A stretch of 64,000 nt of DNA from Tetragonia tetragonoides (Eukaryota > Streptophyta > Magnoliopsida > Caryophyllales > Aizoaceae). The translations under genes were made by a program, and so were the position numbers. Positions 35,815 through 46,893 of this stretch are shown piece after piece. How positions within the stretch are numbered: position 1 is the stretch's first letter; every line of letters begins with the position of its first letter. A model generated the notes under the pieces. The model made no database searches and had not been told where the DNA came from. It saw nothing but the letters and a program-made list of their open reading frames with translations. The stretch covers positions 18,059,307 to 18,123,306 of the forward strand of contig CM076139.1 in the NCBI GenBank assembly GCA_038025085.1, written 5' to 3'.

Positions 35815-36163
35815 TGGATGATGATTTTGAGATTGGACTTGCAAGAAGCCATCTCGAATCTCCTAACTTGGAAGGAACAGAAAAGGAACCACAAGATGAA
35901 TACAAACACCATGATTCTCCTAAACATGGGACGCCACCGATAGGGGGAAAAGCATCTAATGGCTCTGGTCCCTCGTCTGTTCCTGCCAGACAAACTTCAA
36001 GTACAACCAACCAAGACAAAGGCTCAACTCACCCATTGAGTGTCAGACCTTGGAAGCACAGTGGATCACACCCCTTGTATCTTATCATTAGTGACTTCAA
36101 CAAAGGAAGTAAGGAACCCAGACAAGGTCCTCAGTTCAAAACTTTCGTGCACACTTTGCATTC

Positions 36164-37700
36164 TTGTCCATCATTGAACCAAGGAACTATCAAGAAGCCT
36201 TGCTTGATCCATACTGGGTCACTGCTATGCAAGACAAATTGCATCAGTTCGAAAGAAGCAAGGTTTGGCACCTTGTGCCTCGTCCCTCAGACCGAATGAT
36301 AATCAGAACAAAATGGGTGTTCCGAAACAAGCTTGATGAGCAAGGGACCGTAGTCAGGAACAAAGCCAGACTGGTGGTGAAAGGATACAATCAAGATGAA
36401 GGTATTGACTACGATGAAACTTTCACACCTGCTGTTAGGCTTGAGGCTATTCGCATTCTTATTGCTTTTGTTGCATTCATGGGTATAACCCTCTATCAAA
36501 TGGACGTCAAGAGTGCCTTCTTGAACGATTATTTGAAAGAGGAAGTTTTTGTTGATCAACCTTCCGACTTTGAAAGTCTTGAATTTGCAAATCATGTTTT
36601 TAAATTTGACAATGCACTATACTGTATGAAACAAGCTCCTCGAGCTTGGTACGAACAGTTGTCCAAATTTTTAATGGAAAATGGATTTCAAAGAGGGAAA
36701 ATTGACAACACCTTGTTTCTTAAGGCAAAAGACAAACACTTGTTAATTGTGCAAATATATGTTGATGACATTATCTTTGGTGCTACTAATGAGTGTTTAT
36801 GCAAAGAGTTTTCGGACCTCATGATGAATAAATTTGAAATGAGCATGATGGGTGAGCTCAACTTCTTTTTGGGTTTGCAAATCAAGCAATCAAAAGAGGG
36901 GATAATGATTCACCAACAAAAGTACCTAAAGGAGCTTGTGAAGAAGTATGGGATGGACAATGGCAAGTCCATACACACAACAATGCCCACGGCCACCAAG
37001 CTCGACTTGGATAAGAATGGTAAGAAGGTTGACGAAAAGACCTACCGAGGTATAATCGTCTCTCTTCTTTACTTAACCGCAAGTAGACCCGATATTGTGT
37101 TTAGTTTAGGCTTATGTTCTAGATTCCAAGCATGTCCTAGAAAATCCCACATGTTAGCCGTTAAGAGAATATTGAGATACTTGCATGGTTATGATAACTT
37201 AGCGATTTGGTATCCGATGGACACTACTTTCAATCTCATTGGCTATGCCGATGTGGATTATGCCGGCTATATTGTAGATAGAAAAAGCACTTCTGGCATG
37301 GCTCACTTTCTTGGTTCTTGCTTGATTTCGTGGGGTTCTAAGAAACAAAACTCTATTGCCTTGTCAACGGTCGAGGCCGAATATGTGTCCGCTGCATCTT
37401 GTTGTGCAACTTATTTGGATTAAGCAATAATTGAATGATTTTGGTGTTGTGGTTGATTGCATTCCTATCTTTTGTGACAACACTAGTGCCATTAATATTG
37501 CTAAAAATCCATGTCAACACAAGAGGACTAAACATATTGACATTAAGCATTATTTCTTAAGAAACATTGTTGAAAAAGGTCTTATCTCCATGAACTTTTG
37601 CAAAACGGAAGAATAAATTGCAGATATCTTCACTAAGGCACTCAGTCGGGAACAGTTTGAGAAAATCCGACTTGAACTTGGGTTGATAAAAATCAACTAA
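36164..37700 (+). pseudogene. Copia reverse transcriptase and RNase H
   Basis: A 419-codon ORF (36164-37423) begins just before EPRNYQEALLD and includes KWVFRNKLDEQG, ARLVVKGYNQ.EGIDY.ETF.PV-type blocks, QMDVKSAFLN, and the polymerase motif YVDDIIFG (Asp-Asp at about 36764-36769). RNase H follows: GYADVDYAG, DRKSTSG, LSTVEAEY. A one-base frameshift at about 37420 puts the last RNase H block (CDNTSAINIAKNP, then HIDIKHYFLR) in the ORF 37431-37616. One more stop at 37614 precedes the C-terminal ADIFTKAL block, ending with TAA at 37698-37700. RT catalytic residues are intact. Confidence 0.92.
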
Positions 37701-38334
37701 GTATTGGCATTAATTTTCCCCTGAATTAAATGAAATTGCTTTTGAGGAAATTAAATAGTGATTGTGATTGTTGAATTTATTGAGCAAAATTTGAATTTAT
37801 TGTGCATGTTCATGTTCAAACTTTTTATTAAGTTTTGTTGCATAAGCTAAATAATTGTTTTAGACTCATCTTGGTCCATTGGATATTGGTTAAATTAAGA
37901 TTGCATAAGCTAAAGCATTGGTGATTCGCTAAATAATTGTGGGCCTCACAAGTTGACCTCATATAAGCCAAAATTCAAAAAGAAAGCCACATTTCACAAA
38001 AATCAATTAGCCCACAAAATCTTCTTATCCCTCCTAATACCCCACGTGACTTATTGTCAAATATTTTGAGGGAAAATGTATTAACTGCTGGGCAATTGAA
38101 TTCCTTCACTCTACCACTCCACCCTTTTCGGTTCCCAAAGTCGGCTCCCCTTTCCCCCATGATATTATCATCACCTTCTCTCTCCTCCACAACTAACCGG
38201 TCACTTCCTCTCTCTTCTCCACACTCAACCTCCACCTTAACCCAACTCTCTCTCCCTCTCTCATAATTCACTTTCCATATTTCTTTTCTCTCACAATCTT
38301 TGTTTCGCCCGATTTTGAGGGGGTCAAACACTGG
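37701..38334 (+). other. Non-coding spacer of the copia element after pol
   Basis: AT-rich for 300 bp, then a C/T-rich stretch (38100-38300) like a leader, probably leading originally to the extra ORF now displaced to 57987. It ends at the TSD ACTGG (38330-38334) of the next gypsy insertion. A minus-strand ORF here (37975-38370) has no domain. Confidence 0.55.
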
Positions 38335-39638
38335 TGTAGACGCCAAAAAAGCGCCTTCATATTTCTCCACAATAGCCCGATGATGAAAGGAGTAATTTAT
38401 AAACTTGAACGCTATTTTTGCTTTAATAGGTAAGACATGGTCTCAGGTTTTTCTTTTATCGCTCCTTCGTTCCGGTCCCATTCAAAAGCCCCGTTCAAGA
38501 GCTTTCCAACGACACCTCTCATGACTCTTTCCGACTCTCGGTCACCAAGTTGCGAATCAAGGGTAGAACCGTCTTTTACCGCCAAGGGGTAAAACGGTCT
38601 TTTCATATTTTTTGGAACACTAAAATTCCTCGGAAAAATGAAAATAGACTGGATGTCGTCATTATGGCAACATCCAGCTTGCAGATGACAGCCGTCAGCG
38701 TCCCTGAGCGGCACTGACTCAGCTTTAAGCCCGACTATTTTTTCAAGCCCAATTCAAATATTCGGCTCTTTTCAGCCGTCCAGCCCTACTTCCCACGCCT
38801 ATAAATACGACCCTCCTCCTTCAGTTCAAATCACACAGTCTATAGTTGACAACCTCTATTCTCGGGAGTATTGGCACCGAGCTTCCCCCTCTTTCTTCCA
38901 AACTTGAGATATTGTCTTTACTATTTTTGTCAAATATAGCCTACAGTTCAGGTACTAACTCCTGAGGGCTCAAATCAAATTAATTGCTTAATTGTTTTTT
39001 TATTAGTAGTCATAATGTAGATATCATGCTAGAATAACGTCTTTTATTGCTTCCTTAATATTGTCCTTCCAAGCATGTCTAGTCGTTGTAATGCTCAACT
39101 TGTTAATCAAATGCATGTCTAAACAAGGGTTAAAATAAATGTTGTGATGCTTGTGATGAGCCAATGAATAGTCTAAGTCTAGGTTGTTAATCCGGTTTTG
39201 CATGGGAATTATGTCTTTAAATTATTAAGCAAACTTGAGTTAGTAGAGGCTGTCATAATATGGGCGAGTTGGGTGCCTAACACCTTCCCACCTCGTACCT
39301 TCGCCCCCGAACCCTTTATTCTGGGGTACTCATATGTTCTATATGAGCGGGAGTCTTTCTAAAAACATGATCAGTTCACTTATCGCGCTATTGGGTTGTC
39401 CCTTCGGATTGTCCCTTCGAATTGTCCCTTCGGATTGTCCCTTCGAATTGTCCCTTCGGTTTGTCCCTTCGATAAAACGCCGATAGCATATTTGTGACCT
39501 CTTTCATGGTTTTTATTCAATTCAAGTCTTTACGAAAGATTTTCTAACTCGATAGTCCCTTGAACTTATCTAAACCCCCAGCTTTCAAATTTTCTATAAG
39601 GACGTACTCCGTGGCCGTAGAAATCCCAGGTCCTTACA
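38335..39638 (+). repeat. 5' LTR of the gag-only gypsy element
   Basis: 1304 bp. TATA box TATAAATA at 38800-38807. A minisatellite of six TTGTCCCTTCG units lies at 39403-39471 (three units in the other LTR). About 190 bp plus about 45 bp here are missing from the 3' LTR. Confidence 0.9.
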
Positions 39639-41060
39639 GTGGCGACTTCACTGGGGATTTATTTTAGAGGGTGAGACTCGAAAGTCAAGTTTGCTTAATT
39701 GTTTAATAATATGTTCCATTTTGCATCATTTGCATGTGTTTTGGCACAACCTTTTGACCCTTATCGACTCTCGAGGAAGTTTGTGTCGCAACTCGTAGAC
39801 AACCCGTATATCTAAAGGAATATACAGTTGTCCTATCGTGCAAACCGACGCTTCCTCACCCATGACTCATCGACTCTTGTTGGTGAAAAATAATTATAAT
39901 TGATGTGTCGACCATCCGCCGAACGAAAATTGTAATTTGTCATGGTAACCTCACAGGAGCCAAAAGCCTCTAGCCCACATACGTGCATTCGCTTGCTTGT
40001 TGTGCATGTGTCGTTGTAATGCCCGTCTGATCACGTGTTTGCCTGTAAACTGCGTCGTTATAATGCTTGCCTGAATGCATGAATACCGTAACTATGTGCC
40101 AACATGTACTTACGTGCTAGGAGTCTCTTTTCTTTTATTTTAGCTAGTTCCTAATGTCCAAATACGGTGCGAAAATTCCATTCAATAAACACTCGTCATT
40201 TTCCCCGATGATATATTTTTATATAGCGTCGAAGTCATGAACAATTTTCTAGGACCTTTTTAGCAAAAAAAAAAAAGAGTCAGTCTCTCCAATTCCCCTC
40301 TCCCACTTCTTTTTTTCTTTCTTTTTTTCTTTTTTGTTTTGATGTAATTCAGATTCGGCAAAAAAAAAGAAAAGCAAAAAATGGCCTTAAAAAAAAAAAA
40401 AAAACGCCGAAAAAAATAAATTCGAAAAATAAAAAAAAATGCTGAAATTTCCTTTTTTTATTTTTTATTTTTTATTTTTTATTTATCCCATTTTCCATTT
40501 TCTTTGAGTCTAGAAAAATAAAAAAAAAATTAGGATGCTCCGTCTTTTTCTATTTTTTTCATTTTCGTTCATCGACTTCATTTTTTCCTTTGATATGAGG
40601 GGAAATAATCGGGCATTTAGGCTTAGGTTTTTACTTCTTTTCCATTTCTTTGCATTGCATTGCATTGTACGTATTAGACGCTCCATGCTAGGATTCATAA
40701 ATAATCGTCATGCATACATTGTCGTCATTTTGCATCTGCATTTGTACAAAATTCCAAGTCTTGCATTCATCAATGTCTCCATTTGTTCACTACCTCTCAT
40801 GCACTAGAAGTCTAGACGAGTCGATCATAAGTCTTCTAGGGTCATTTTGCGTCAATTCATTGTCATACATGTCAAGTTCAGTCTGTCATGCATCTTGCAT
40901 ATTGTTGTCGTAACTCTGTCATTGCATTGTCATCATCATGCATTCGAGTTCATATAGACGTCCTTAGATTCATTCACCTTAGGGGCTATTGAGGGTCTTC
41001 TAAAAATCATGAGTCTTTGTTTTCAAATCCTTTCTTTGGCGTCTTTCTAAGTTGAGACTT
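39639..41060 (+). other. Leader of the gag-only gypsy element
   Basis: Primer-binding site at the start, then about 1.4 kb without coding sequence: A- and T-runs at 40266-40510, and GCATTGCATTGTA / CATGCAT-type short repeats at 40660-40960. Confidence 0.6.
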
Positions 41061-42005
41061 ATGTTCAGGACTGGGGGCTCGAGGAAGAATTACGGTGACA
41101 AAGGTTGGGCTCGATCATCCGGAAGATTGGTTCGTGTACAAGCTACATCACCACCACATTCCAAAAGGCCATCACCCCATAATCCATCACCACCACAAAG
41201 CTCGCCACCACTCAATACATCCCTTACCTCACCGATCACACCCCCAAACTTCACCATGGTCAAAACCACCGACGAGAGGCTGGATGAGCTCATGAGTGAG
41301 TTAGAAAGGGTGCGACTAAAGGTTGAAGATTTGGAAGAGAAGAAAGAGGATGAAACAAGAATCCTCTCTGACTCCGACTCTGAGGTAGAAGGACCAAATG
41401 CTAAGCCGACTAAGATTAATTCTGTGCTCGAAATTAGCGGCTTGTTTGCCAACTACCATGCTAATGTTGGTATAGTCAATCCCAAAGTCAAGGGCAAACT
41501 TCCAGCCAAATTCTCCATGCCCTTGGTTCAGACATTCACTGGCACTGATAATCCACTAGACCACCTCAAAGCCTTCATTACTGCCATGGGTTTAAGAGGA
41601 GTTGACAAAAATATCTACATTCACTTGTTCCCACAGACTATTGATGCCTCAACTCGTCGTTGGTTCTACACCTTGAATTTGGAGGACTACCGCACTTGGT
41701 CAGATTTCACTACAGTCTTCCTTGCACGCTACAAGGAAAATGTTGCTCTACCTATGACCCTTCGAGAGTTAGAGATCACAAAACAAGAAGAAGATGAGGG
41801 ATTCACTGCCTTCCTTAAGCGTTGGAAGCTAAAGATAGCCGAACTAGTTGAGCGACCTTCGCAAACTGATCAAATCCGCCAACTCATTAAGAACCTGCAA
41901 CCTGCTTACAAGGAACACCTCAAGTATCAACCAATTGACTCCTACAACCGGCTCTATGCTGTGGGCATCCTAATTGAAGATAACCTTCTTAAGAATTCCA
42001 CTTAA
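41061..42005 (+). CDS. Gag of the non-autonomous gypsy element
   Basis: An uninterrupted frame of 315 codons from the Met at 41061; the better start may be the Met at 41256 (MVKTTDERLDEL...), because the codons before it are Pro/Ser-rich. An acidic coiled-coil N-terminus (LMSELERVRLKVEDLEEK) is followed by a retrotransposon gag domain: PLVQTFTGTDNPLDHLKAF, FPQTIDASTRRWFYTL, WSDFTTVFLARYKENV, QEEDEGFTAFLKRWKLKIAE (PF03732-like). No CCHC knuckle is visible, and it stops at 42003-42005 before any protease. It is the only retroelement ORF in the window that looks intact over its core, so it may still make protein. Confidence 0.8.
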   Translation: MFRTGGSRKNYGDKGWARSSGRLVRVQATSPPHSKRPSPHNPSPPQSSPPLNTSLTSPITPPNFTMVKTTDERLDELMSELERVRLKVEDLEEKKEDETRILSDSDSEVEGPNAKPTKINSVLEISGLFANYHANVGIVNPKVKGKLPAKFSMPLVQTFTGTDNPLDHLKAFITAMGLRGVDKNIYIHLFPQTIDASTRRWFYTLNLEDYRTWSDFTTVFLARYKENVALPMTLRELEITKQEEDEGFTAFLKRWKLKIAELVERPSQTDQIRQLIKNLQPAYKEHLKYQPIDSYNRLYAVGILIEDNLLKNST

Positions 42006-43576
42006 GTCGTGAACAACGCGAGTATCTACAGGGGGCTATCCTCCATATCCCTGTCAAACAGCCCATGCTTGAGAAGATGAAGAGAGTCGAAGTCTCCTAG
42101 TGTGCAAGTCTAGTTGAGTCCAGTCAAGTCTAATGATGTCTAGTCTGTCTTTTCAATTCGTCCATAGAGTCTAGCTTATTTCTCGTGTAATGCTTTTCTT
42201 CGATTCAATAAAGATCGCATTTTGATTCCCATCATTGTTCTTTGTTCAATCCTATGACGAACTTAAGTTGCCTATGACGGAATAACAAAAAAATACTTAA
42301 ATTTTTTTTTAAAAAGAAAGCCTTCATTGTGGAAAATATCAAACAAAAACTCCCTAATGATCATCCCCATAGAGGACATGCGATTGAACCGTCCATGCCG
42401 AGGATAGGGACATTCATTTGGCACCTCACATTAATATCCTTTACTACCTTATACATCATTACCACTTGCAATCCTTTGAGCCTTAAACACATAGCCTTTC
42501 ATTTCTTAACCACATCATCCTTACCCGGGAAATGGGTGTGTGCGACATGGGAATAGAAGCAACCTTCTAGGCAAGGTGGACCGACCTACAAAAAGAGCCA
42601 CTGAGAGAAATACCAAAAAAAAAAAAGAAAAAAAAAGAGAACTCGAAAGTTCAAAAGAAAAAAAAAACAAAAAACAAAAGAGACAAAAAATTCGAGAGCG
42701 ATCAAAGATCCAAAAGAATGCAAATTCTTCAAGCACACTGTGGCCTTACCTAAACATTGATCCCTAAACCACCTTGCCATTATCACAAACTTCTTTTCCA
42801 TCTAGCATATTTTGGGGAGGGGATTTACATTGAGTTTCTTTGAGCCTTTATCCTTTCTTTGACACCTTAACCCAGCCTGACATTACAACCCTAAAGCCCT
42901 CCAAGAGGTACGACCATTCAATTGTATAGCCCTGAACTACGTTGGCCTGATTCCACAATCTGGATACATAGGAAACCTCAAGGAGGTCCGGCCACGATAA
43001 CCACTTTGTCACATGATCATAAGGATTTTTTCCATTCCACCATTCTCATCTAAGGCTAAAAACAAATGAGCCCGGTAGGTTGAAAACCCGAAAGGGCGTC
43101 CTAGGCAAAAGTTAGGGCAACCAAAAAAATATATAAAGCAAATTCAACATCTTGAGGCAACTTAAATTTCCGAGGATTTAGAACATTGTTTCTCATTTAA
43201 GCGCTCTTTGGTCAGTCGTCTAGAGGTCATACTCATCGCCTTTCTCATAGGCTTGCACACAGACTTCCCAATTGGGGGCTTTTTTCAGAATGAGTAGGTT
43301 CCCTGTCCGCTACGTTCAAAGTTGTCCATTTCATCCCCATACCTTAAGTTAGGATATTTTGTACCGCTGCATCAACACCCATTGCTCCTCAAGTAGGTCA
43401 TAACCATCAACAACCACACATCAAACTGGGGGCTGATTCTTCCTTGACTACACCCAGTCTTGTCCACTTGTCTTTTACTCTGTTAAGATCACCACAGAAA
43501 TGAAATTCTTGATCACAAAACTTGTCCAATATGAAGACCCTCTTCAGACCCTATAGGAGAGCCATGCATGTTAGGC
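42006..43576 (+). other. Internal non-coding part of the gag-only gypsy element
   Basis: No pol homology in any frame. An A/G-rich block at 42601-42720 gives chance Lys/Glu-rich ORFs. CTCATCTAAGG and similar short sequence continue to the tandem repeats. Confidence 0.6.
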
Positions 43577-43900
43577 TAAGCTATTGCGGTTAAATTGTCC
43601 TTCTGCGAGGTCACAAATTTTGGGGTTAGTCAATGGTCGCTTACGCTATTGCGGTTAAACTGTCCTTCTGCGAGGTCACAAATTTTGGGGTCAGTCAATG
43701 GTCGCATAAGCTATTACGGTTAAACTGTCCTTCTGCGAGGTCACAAATTTGGGGTCAGTCAATGACCGCTTAAGCTATTGCGGTTAAACTGTCCTTCTAC
43801 GAGGTTACTTATTATGTGTCAGTCAATAATTGCTTAAACTGTTGCAGTTATACTGTCCATTATGTCTTATATGTTATAGTCAATGATTGCTTAAGATATT
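43577..43900 (+). repeat. Tandem repeat, six copies of about 65 bp
   Basis: Units start near 43577, 43643, 43708, 43772, 43836 and 43892 with GCTATTGCGGTTAAACTGTC; each has CTTCTGCGAGGTCAC and GGGGTCAGTCAATGGTCGC, decaying to the right. Confidence 0.9.
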
Positions 43901-43974
43901 GCATTTAAACTGTTCATATGTTTTAACCATTTACAGCCGTCATTTTGATTGCGCTGTCTCGTCGACCTTTTCGT

Positions 43975-44360
43975 TCCTTGTGCAGGGACGGAATCTCGGC
44001 ATCCGGCGAGTGGTGCTTAGTCACTGTTTGCTCAGAATAAGGCATTTATACTATTCACTCTCACCAGTGTTACTTCCCATTTACAGCCGTTATTTTTAAT
44101 CGCGCTGTCTCGTTGACTTTTTTGTTTCTCGTACAGGGACGGAATCTCGACACCCGCCGAGTGGTGTTTAGTCACTGTTTGTCGAAACATTCTACGTTGA
44201 TCATTCTGAAAGTATTACTAAACTTTTCATTCACTCTGAATACAGGTGCCCAGCAGACGTTTAGACCATCTACGAGCGGTGTTCTATCCTGCTAACCATA
44301 ACCTTTATTTTCTCTTTTGTTCACAGAGATGAAATCTTAGCACGCTACGAGCATGTCCCA
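43975..44360 (+). repeat. Longer degenerate tandem repeat
   Basis: GGGACGGAATCTCG.CA.CCG.CGAGTGGTG at about 43985 recurs at about 44137 (152 bp later), with weaker copies near 44250 and 44326 (GAGATGAAATCTTAGCACGC). Each is preceded by TTTCGTTCCTTGT.CAG-like sequence. Confidence 0.75.
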
Positions 44361-44491
44361 ACTCAGGTTTGTCTTCATATGCATACATACTGTACACTCT
44401 CACACACCGTGTGCATATCAGCATCCTGCATGTCGCCTTCGGAATACTTTGATCTTCGTTTTTACTCAAGCTAGATCAAAGTGGGGGCTTC

Positions 44492-45549
44492 TGTAGACGC
44501 CAAAAAAGCGCCTTCAGATTTCTCCGCAAAAGCCCGATGATGAAAGGAATAATTTATAAACTTGAACGCTATTTTTGCTTTAATAGGTAAGATATGATCT
44601 CAGGTTTTTCTTTGATCGCTCCTTCGTTCCCATCTCATTCAAAAGCCCTGTTCAAGAGCTTTCCAACAACACCTCTCATGACTCTTTCCGACTCCCCGTC
44701 GCCAAGTTGCGAATTAGGGGTAGAACAGTCTTTTACCGCCCAGGGGTAAAACGGTCTTTTCATATTTTTTGGAACACTTAAATTCCTCCAAAAAATTAAA
44801 ATAGAATGGATGTCGTCATTATGGCGACATCCAGCTGGCAGCTGACATCCGTCAGCTGCCCTAACCAGGGCCGCTAGCGGCGCTGACTCAGCTTGTTGCC
44901 CAACTATTTTTTCAAGCCCAATTCAAAAATTCGGCTCTTTTCAGTCCGTCCAGCCCTACTTCCCACGCCTATAAATACGACCCTCCTGCCTCAGTTCAAA
45001 TCACACAGTCTACAGTTGACAACCTCTATTCTCGGGAGTATTGACACCGAGCTTCCCCCTCTTTCTTCCAAACTTGAGATCTTGTCTTTTCTATTTTTGT
45101 CAAATATATCCTAAACAAGGGTTAAAATAAATGTTATTAATCCGGTTTTGCATGGGAATTATGTCTTTAAATTATTAAGCAAACTTGAGTTAGTATAGGC
45201 CGTATAATACGGGCGAGTTGGGTGCCTAACACCTTCCCACCTTGTACCTTTGCCCCCAAACCCTTTATTCTTGGGTACTCATATGTTCTATATGAGCGGG
45301 AGTCTTTCTAAAAACATGATCAGTTCACTTATCGCGATATTGGGTTGTCCCTTCGGATTGTCCCTTCGGTTTGTCCCTTCGATAAAACGCCGATAGCAGA
45401 TTTGTGACCTCTTTCAACGTTTTTATTCAATTCAAGTCTTTACAGAAGCTTTTCTAACTCGATGGTCCCTTTAACTTATCTAAACCCCCAGCTTACAAAT
45501 TTTCTATAAGGACGCACTCCGTGGGCCGTAGAAATCCAGGGTCCTTACA
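44492..45549 (+). repeat. 3' LTR of the gag-only gypsy element
   Basis: 1058 bp, same ends as 38335-39638, TATA box at 44970-44977. Shorter by two internal deletions and three minisatellite units. Confidence 0.9.
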
Positions 45550-45559
45550 ACTGGGAAGA

Positions 45560-46480
45560 TGTTTAGATCCCGATACGAGGGTCTGGATTGCTGTCCGCCT
45601 TCTGAATCGACCTAGCTGACCTGCACAATGTCAACAAAGGTAAACTACCTCGGGGGGTCGACCCGAGAAGACCCCTCCGATGGTAAAGTTAGGAAGTGTT
45701 TCGTAAGTGAGGTACTTTTGTGTAAGAGCAGGTAGGGTCGCATTGAGGGTGTGGGGGATTTGACTGAGTGAGTGATTATGAGGATCACGTCTGAAGGACG
45801 CGATGTTAGAGCAGAATGTCAGAGGATTCTCTCTCTGTCGCCTCAATCAGCGTGAATGTTCTCTGAATCGAAAACTTACCTTTGCCTTGATTTCAGGGGA
45901 GGTATTTATAGGGCAAAAGTCGGCTAGCCTTGTCGAATGAACAACAGCCACGTAGCCTCGTCCGTACGCTCCTCTCTAAGTCGGCTTAGAGAGGGAGGTC
46001 ACGTGAGCTTTGGTACGACCCCCTGAGGGAGCTCCACGTCAGGGATAGTACAACTGATGTCGTCACTGTTGTCCCTGGGGCCTGGAAAGAGTGGGTGCCA
46101 AGGCATTTGCCCGAATCTCCCAGGGAATATCCATTCTGTACACATGCTGGCATCATCTTTGTGTTTATAGAAATCGTTAGGGTTGATTTCTATATGGGTC
46201 GATCATTCAGAGTATCCTGGAAGCATAATGTCGATCTTCTAGTTAATGTAGGTCTTTCTGTCGATGCAGGCCTTCTCGGGTCTAGTTGGGATGTTGAGTG
46301 ATGGTTGAGAGAGTTCTTGACTTGGGACTGCCTTTAGAGGTAGGGAGTCGATGTTTCTGGGTTGATGATGACTTCGACTCTGCTTAGGGTCGAAACCGTT
46401 TTTATGTAGTGAGGACAGGGGTCGATTACGCGACCCTCGATAGTTTGGGTATATCATTTTGCCCTCACATCTTAGTAGGA
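45560..46480 (-). repeat. Probable 3' LTR of the Tat-lineage element
   Basis: No second copy exists to prove it. On the minus strand it has a TATA box TATAAATA (45910-45903) followed by a pyrimidine-rich stretch and an end ..GGATCTAAACA at 45560; GAGGGCAAAATGATATACCC (about 46467-46448) may be near its start. Confidence 0.5.
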
Positions 46481-46673
46481 GGAGGGTCATTTTTCATCGA
46501 GTCCTGCTAAGATTTGGTTGGTCCGTTGACAAGACGTTTGTCTATTGGGCTTCTGATTCGGGTCCATTTCCTTCTTGGAAGGGCCCCTTTGTCGGGATAA
46601 GCGGTCGGTGGACATAGTTGGGCCGTCCACCTGTCAGTCGTGCGGATGCCGTGTTTTCCTAGGTTTCTCCGTC

Positions 46674-46682
46674 TATAAATAG
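46674..46682 (+). promoter_or_regulatory. TATA box of antisense unit 1
   Basis: TATAAATAG, about 220 bp before the first ATG (46894) of unit 1, followed by CTTCAAATCTGC and GAGAGAGAAAG leader sequence. Confidence 0.7.
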
Positions 46683-46893
46683 TCAGAGCTGGCCTCACTT
46701 TCCTCTCTTCAAATCTGCTATTTGATTTTCTAGAGAGAGAAAGTGAGTCTTCAAGATTTTTGTGTATCTTCAGTTGGTTCCTCGTTGTCTGTTCGATCTG
46801 CCATTGTAGAGTTGTCTTCCACCTTCCACAAGGTACAACGTCTCTTTTTTGGTACTTTTCTTGTTTGTGTTTATTTGTTTTTCTTTTATGTTG

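Larger units (their letters stand above)
38335..45549 (+). mobile_element. Non-autonomous Ty3/gypsy element carrying only gag (TR-GAG type)
   Basis: LTRs 38335-39638 and 44492-45549 start TGTAGACGCCAAAAAAGCG and end GGTCCTTACA; TSD ACTGG on both sides (38330-38334, 45550-45554). The primer-binding site GTGGCGACTTCACTGGGG follows the left LTR at 39639, a type seen in Tat/Ogre-lineage elements. A purine-rich AAAGTGGGGGCTT precedes the right LTR. The only coding sequence is a gag-like ORF (41061-42005); no protease, RT, RNase H or integrase is found in 42.0-44.5 kb, where there are tandem repeats instead. That is the structure described as TR-GAG. It would need pol from a relative. Confidence 0.9.

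Noticed and set aside
37975..38370. 131-codon minus-strand ORF
   Set aside because: Antisense of a C/T-rich spacer that crosses the border into the gag-only element, so it cannot be an old gene.
43577..43900. CRISPR-like array
   Set aside because: Repeats are adjacent 65-bp units without unique spacers, in a plant retrotransposon, and decay gradually.
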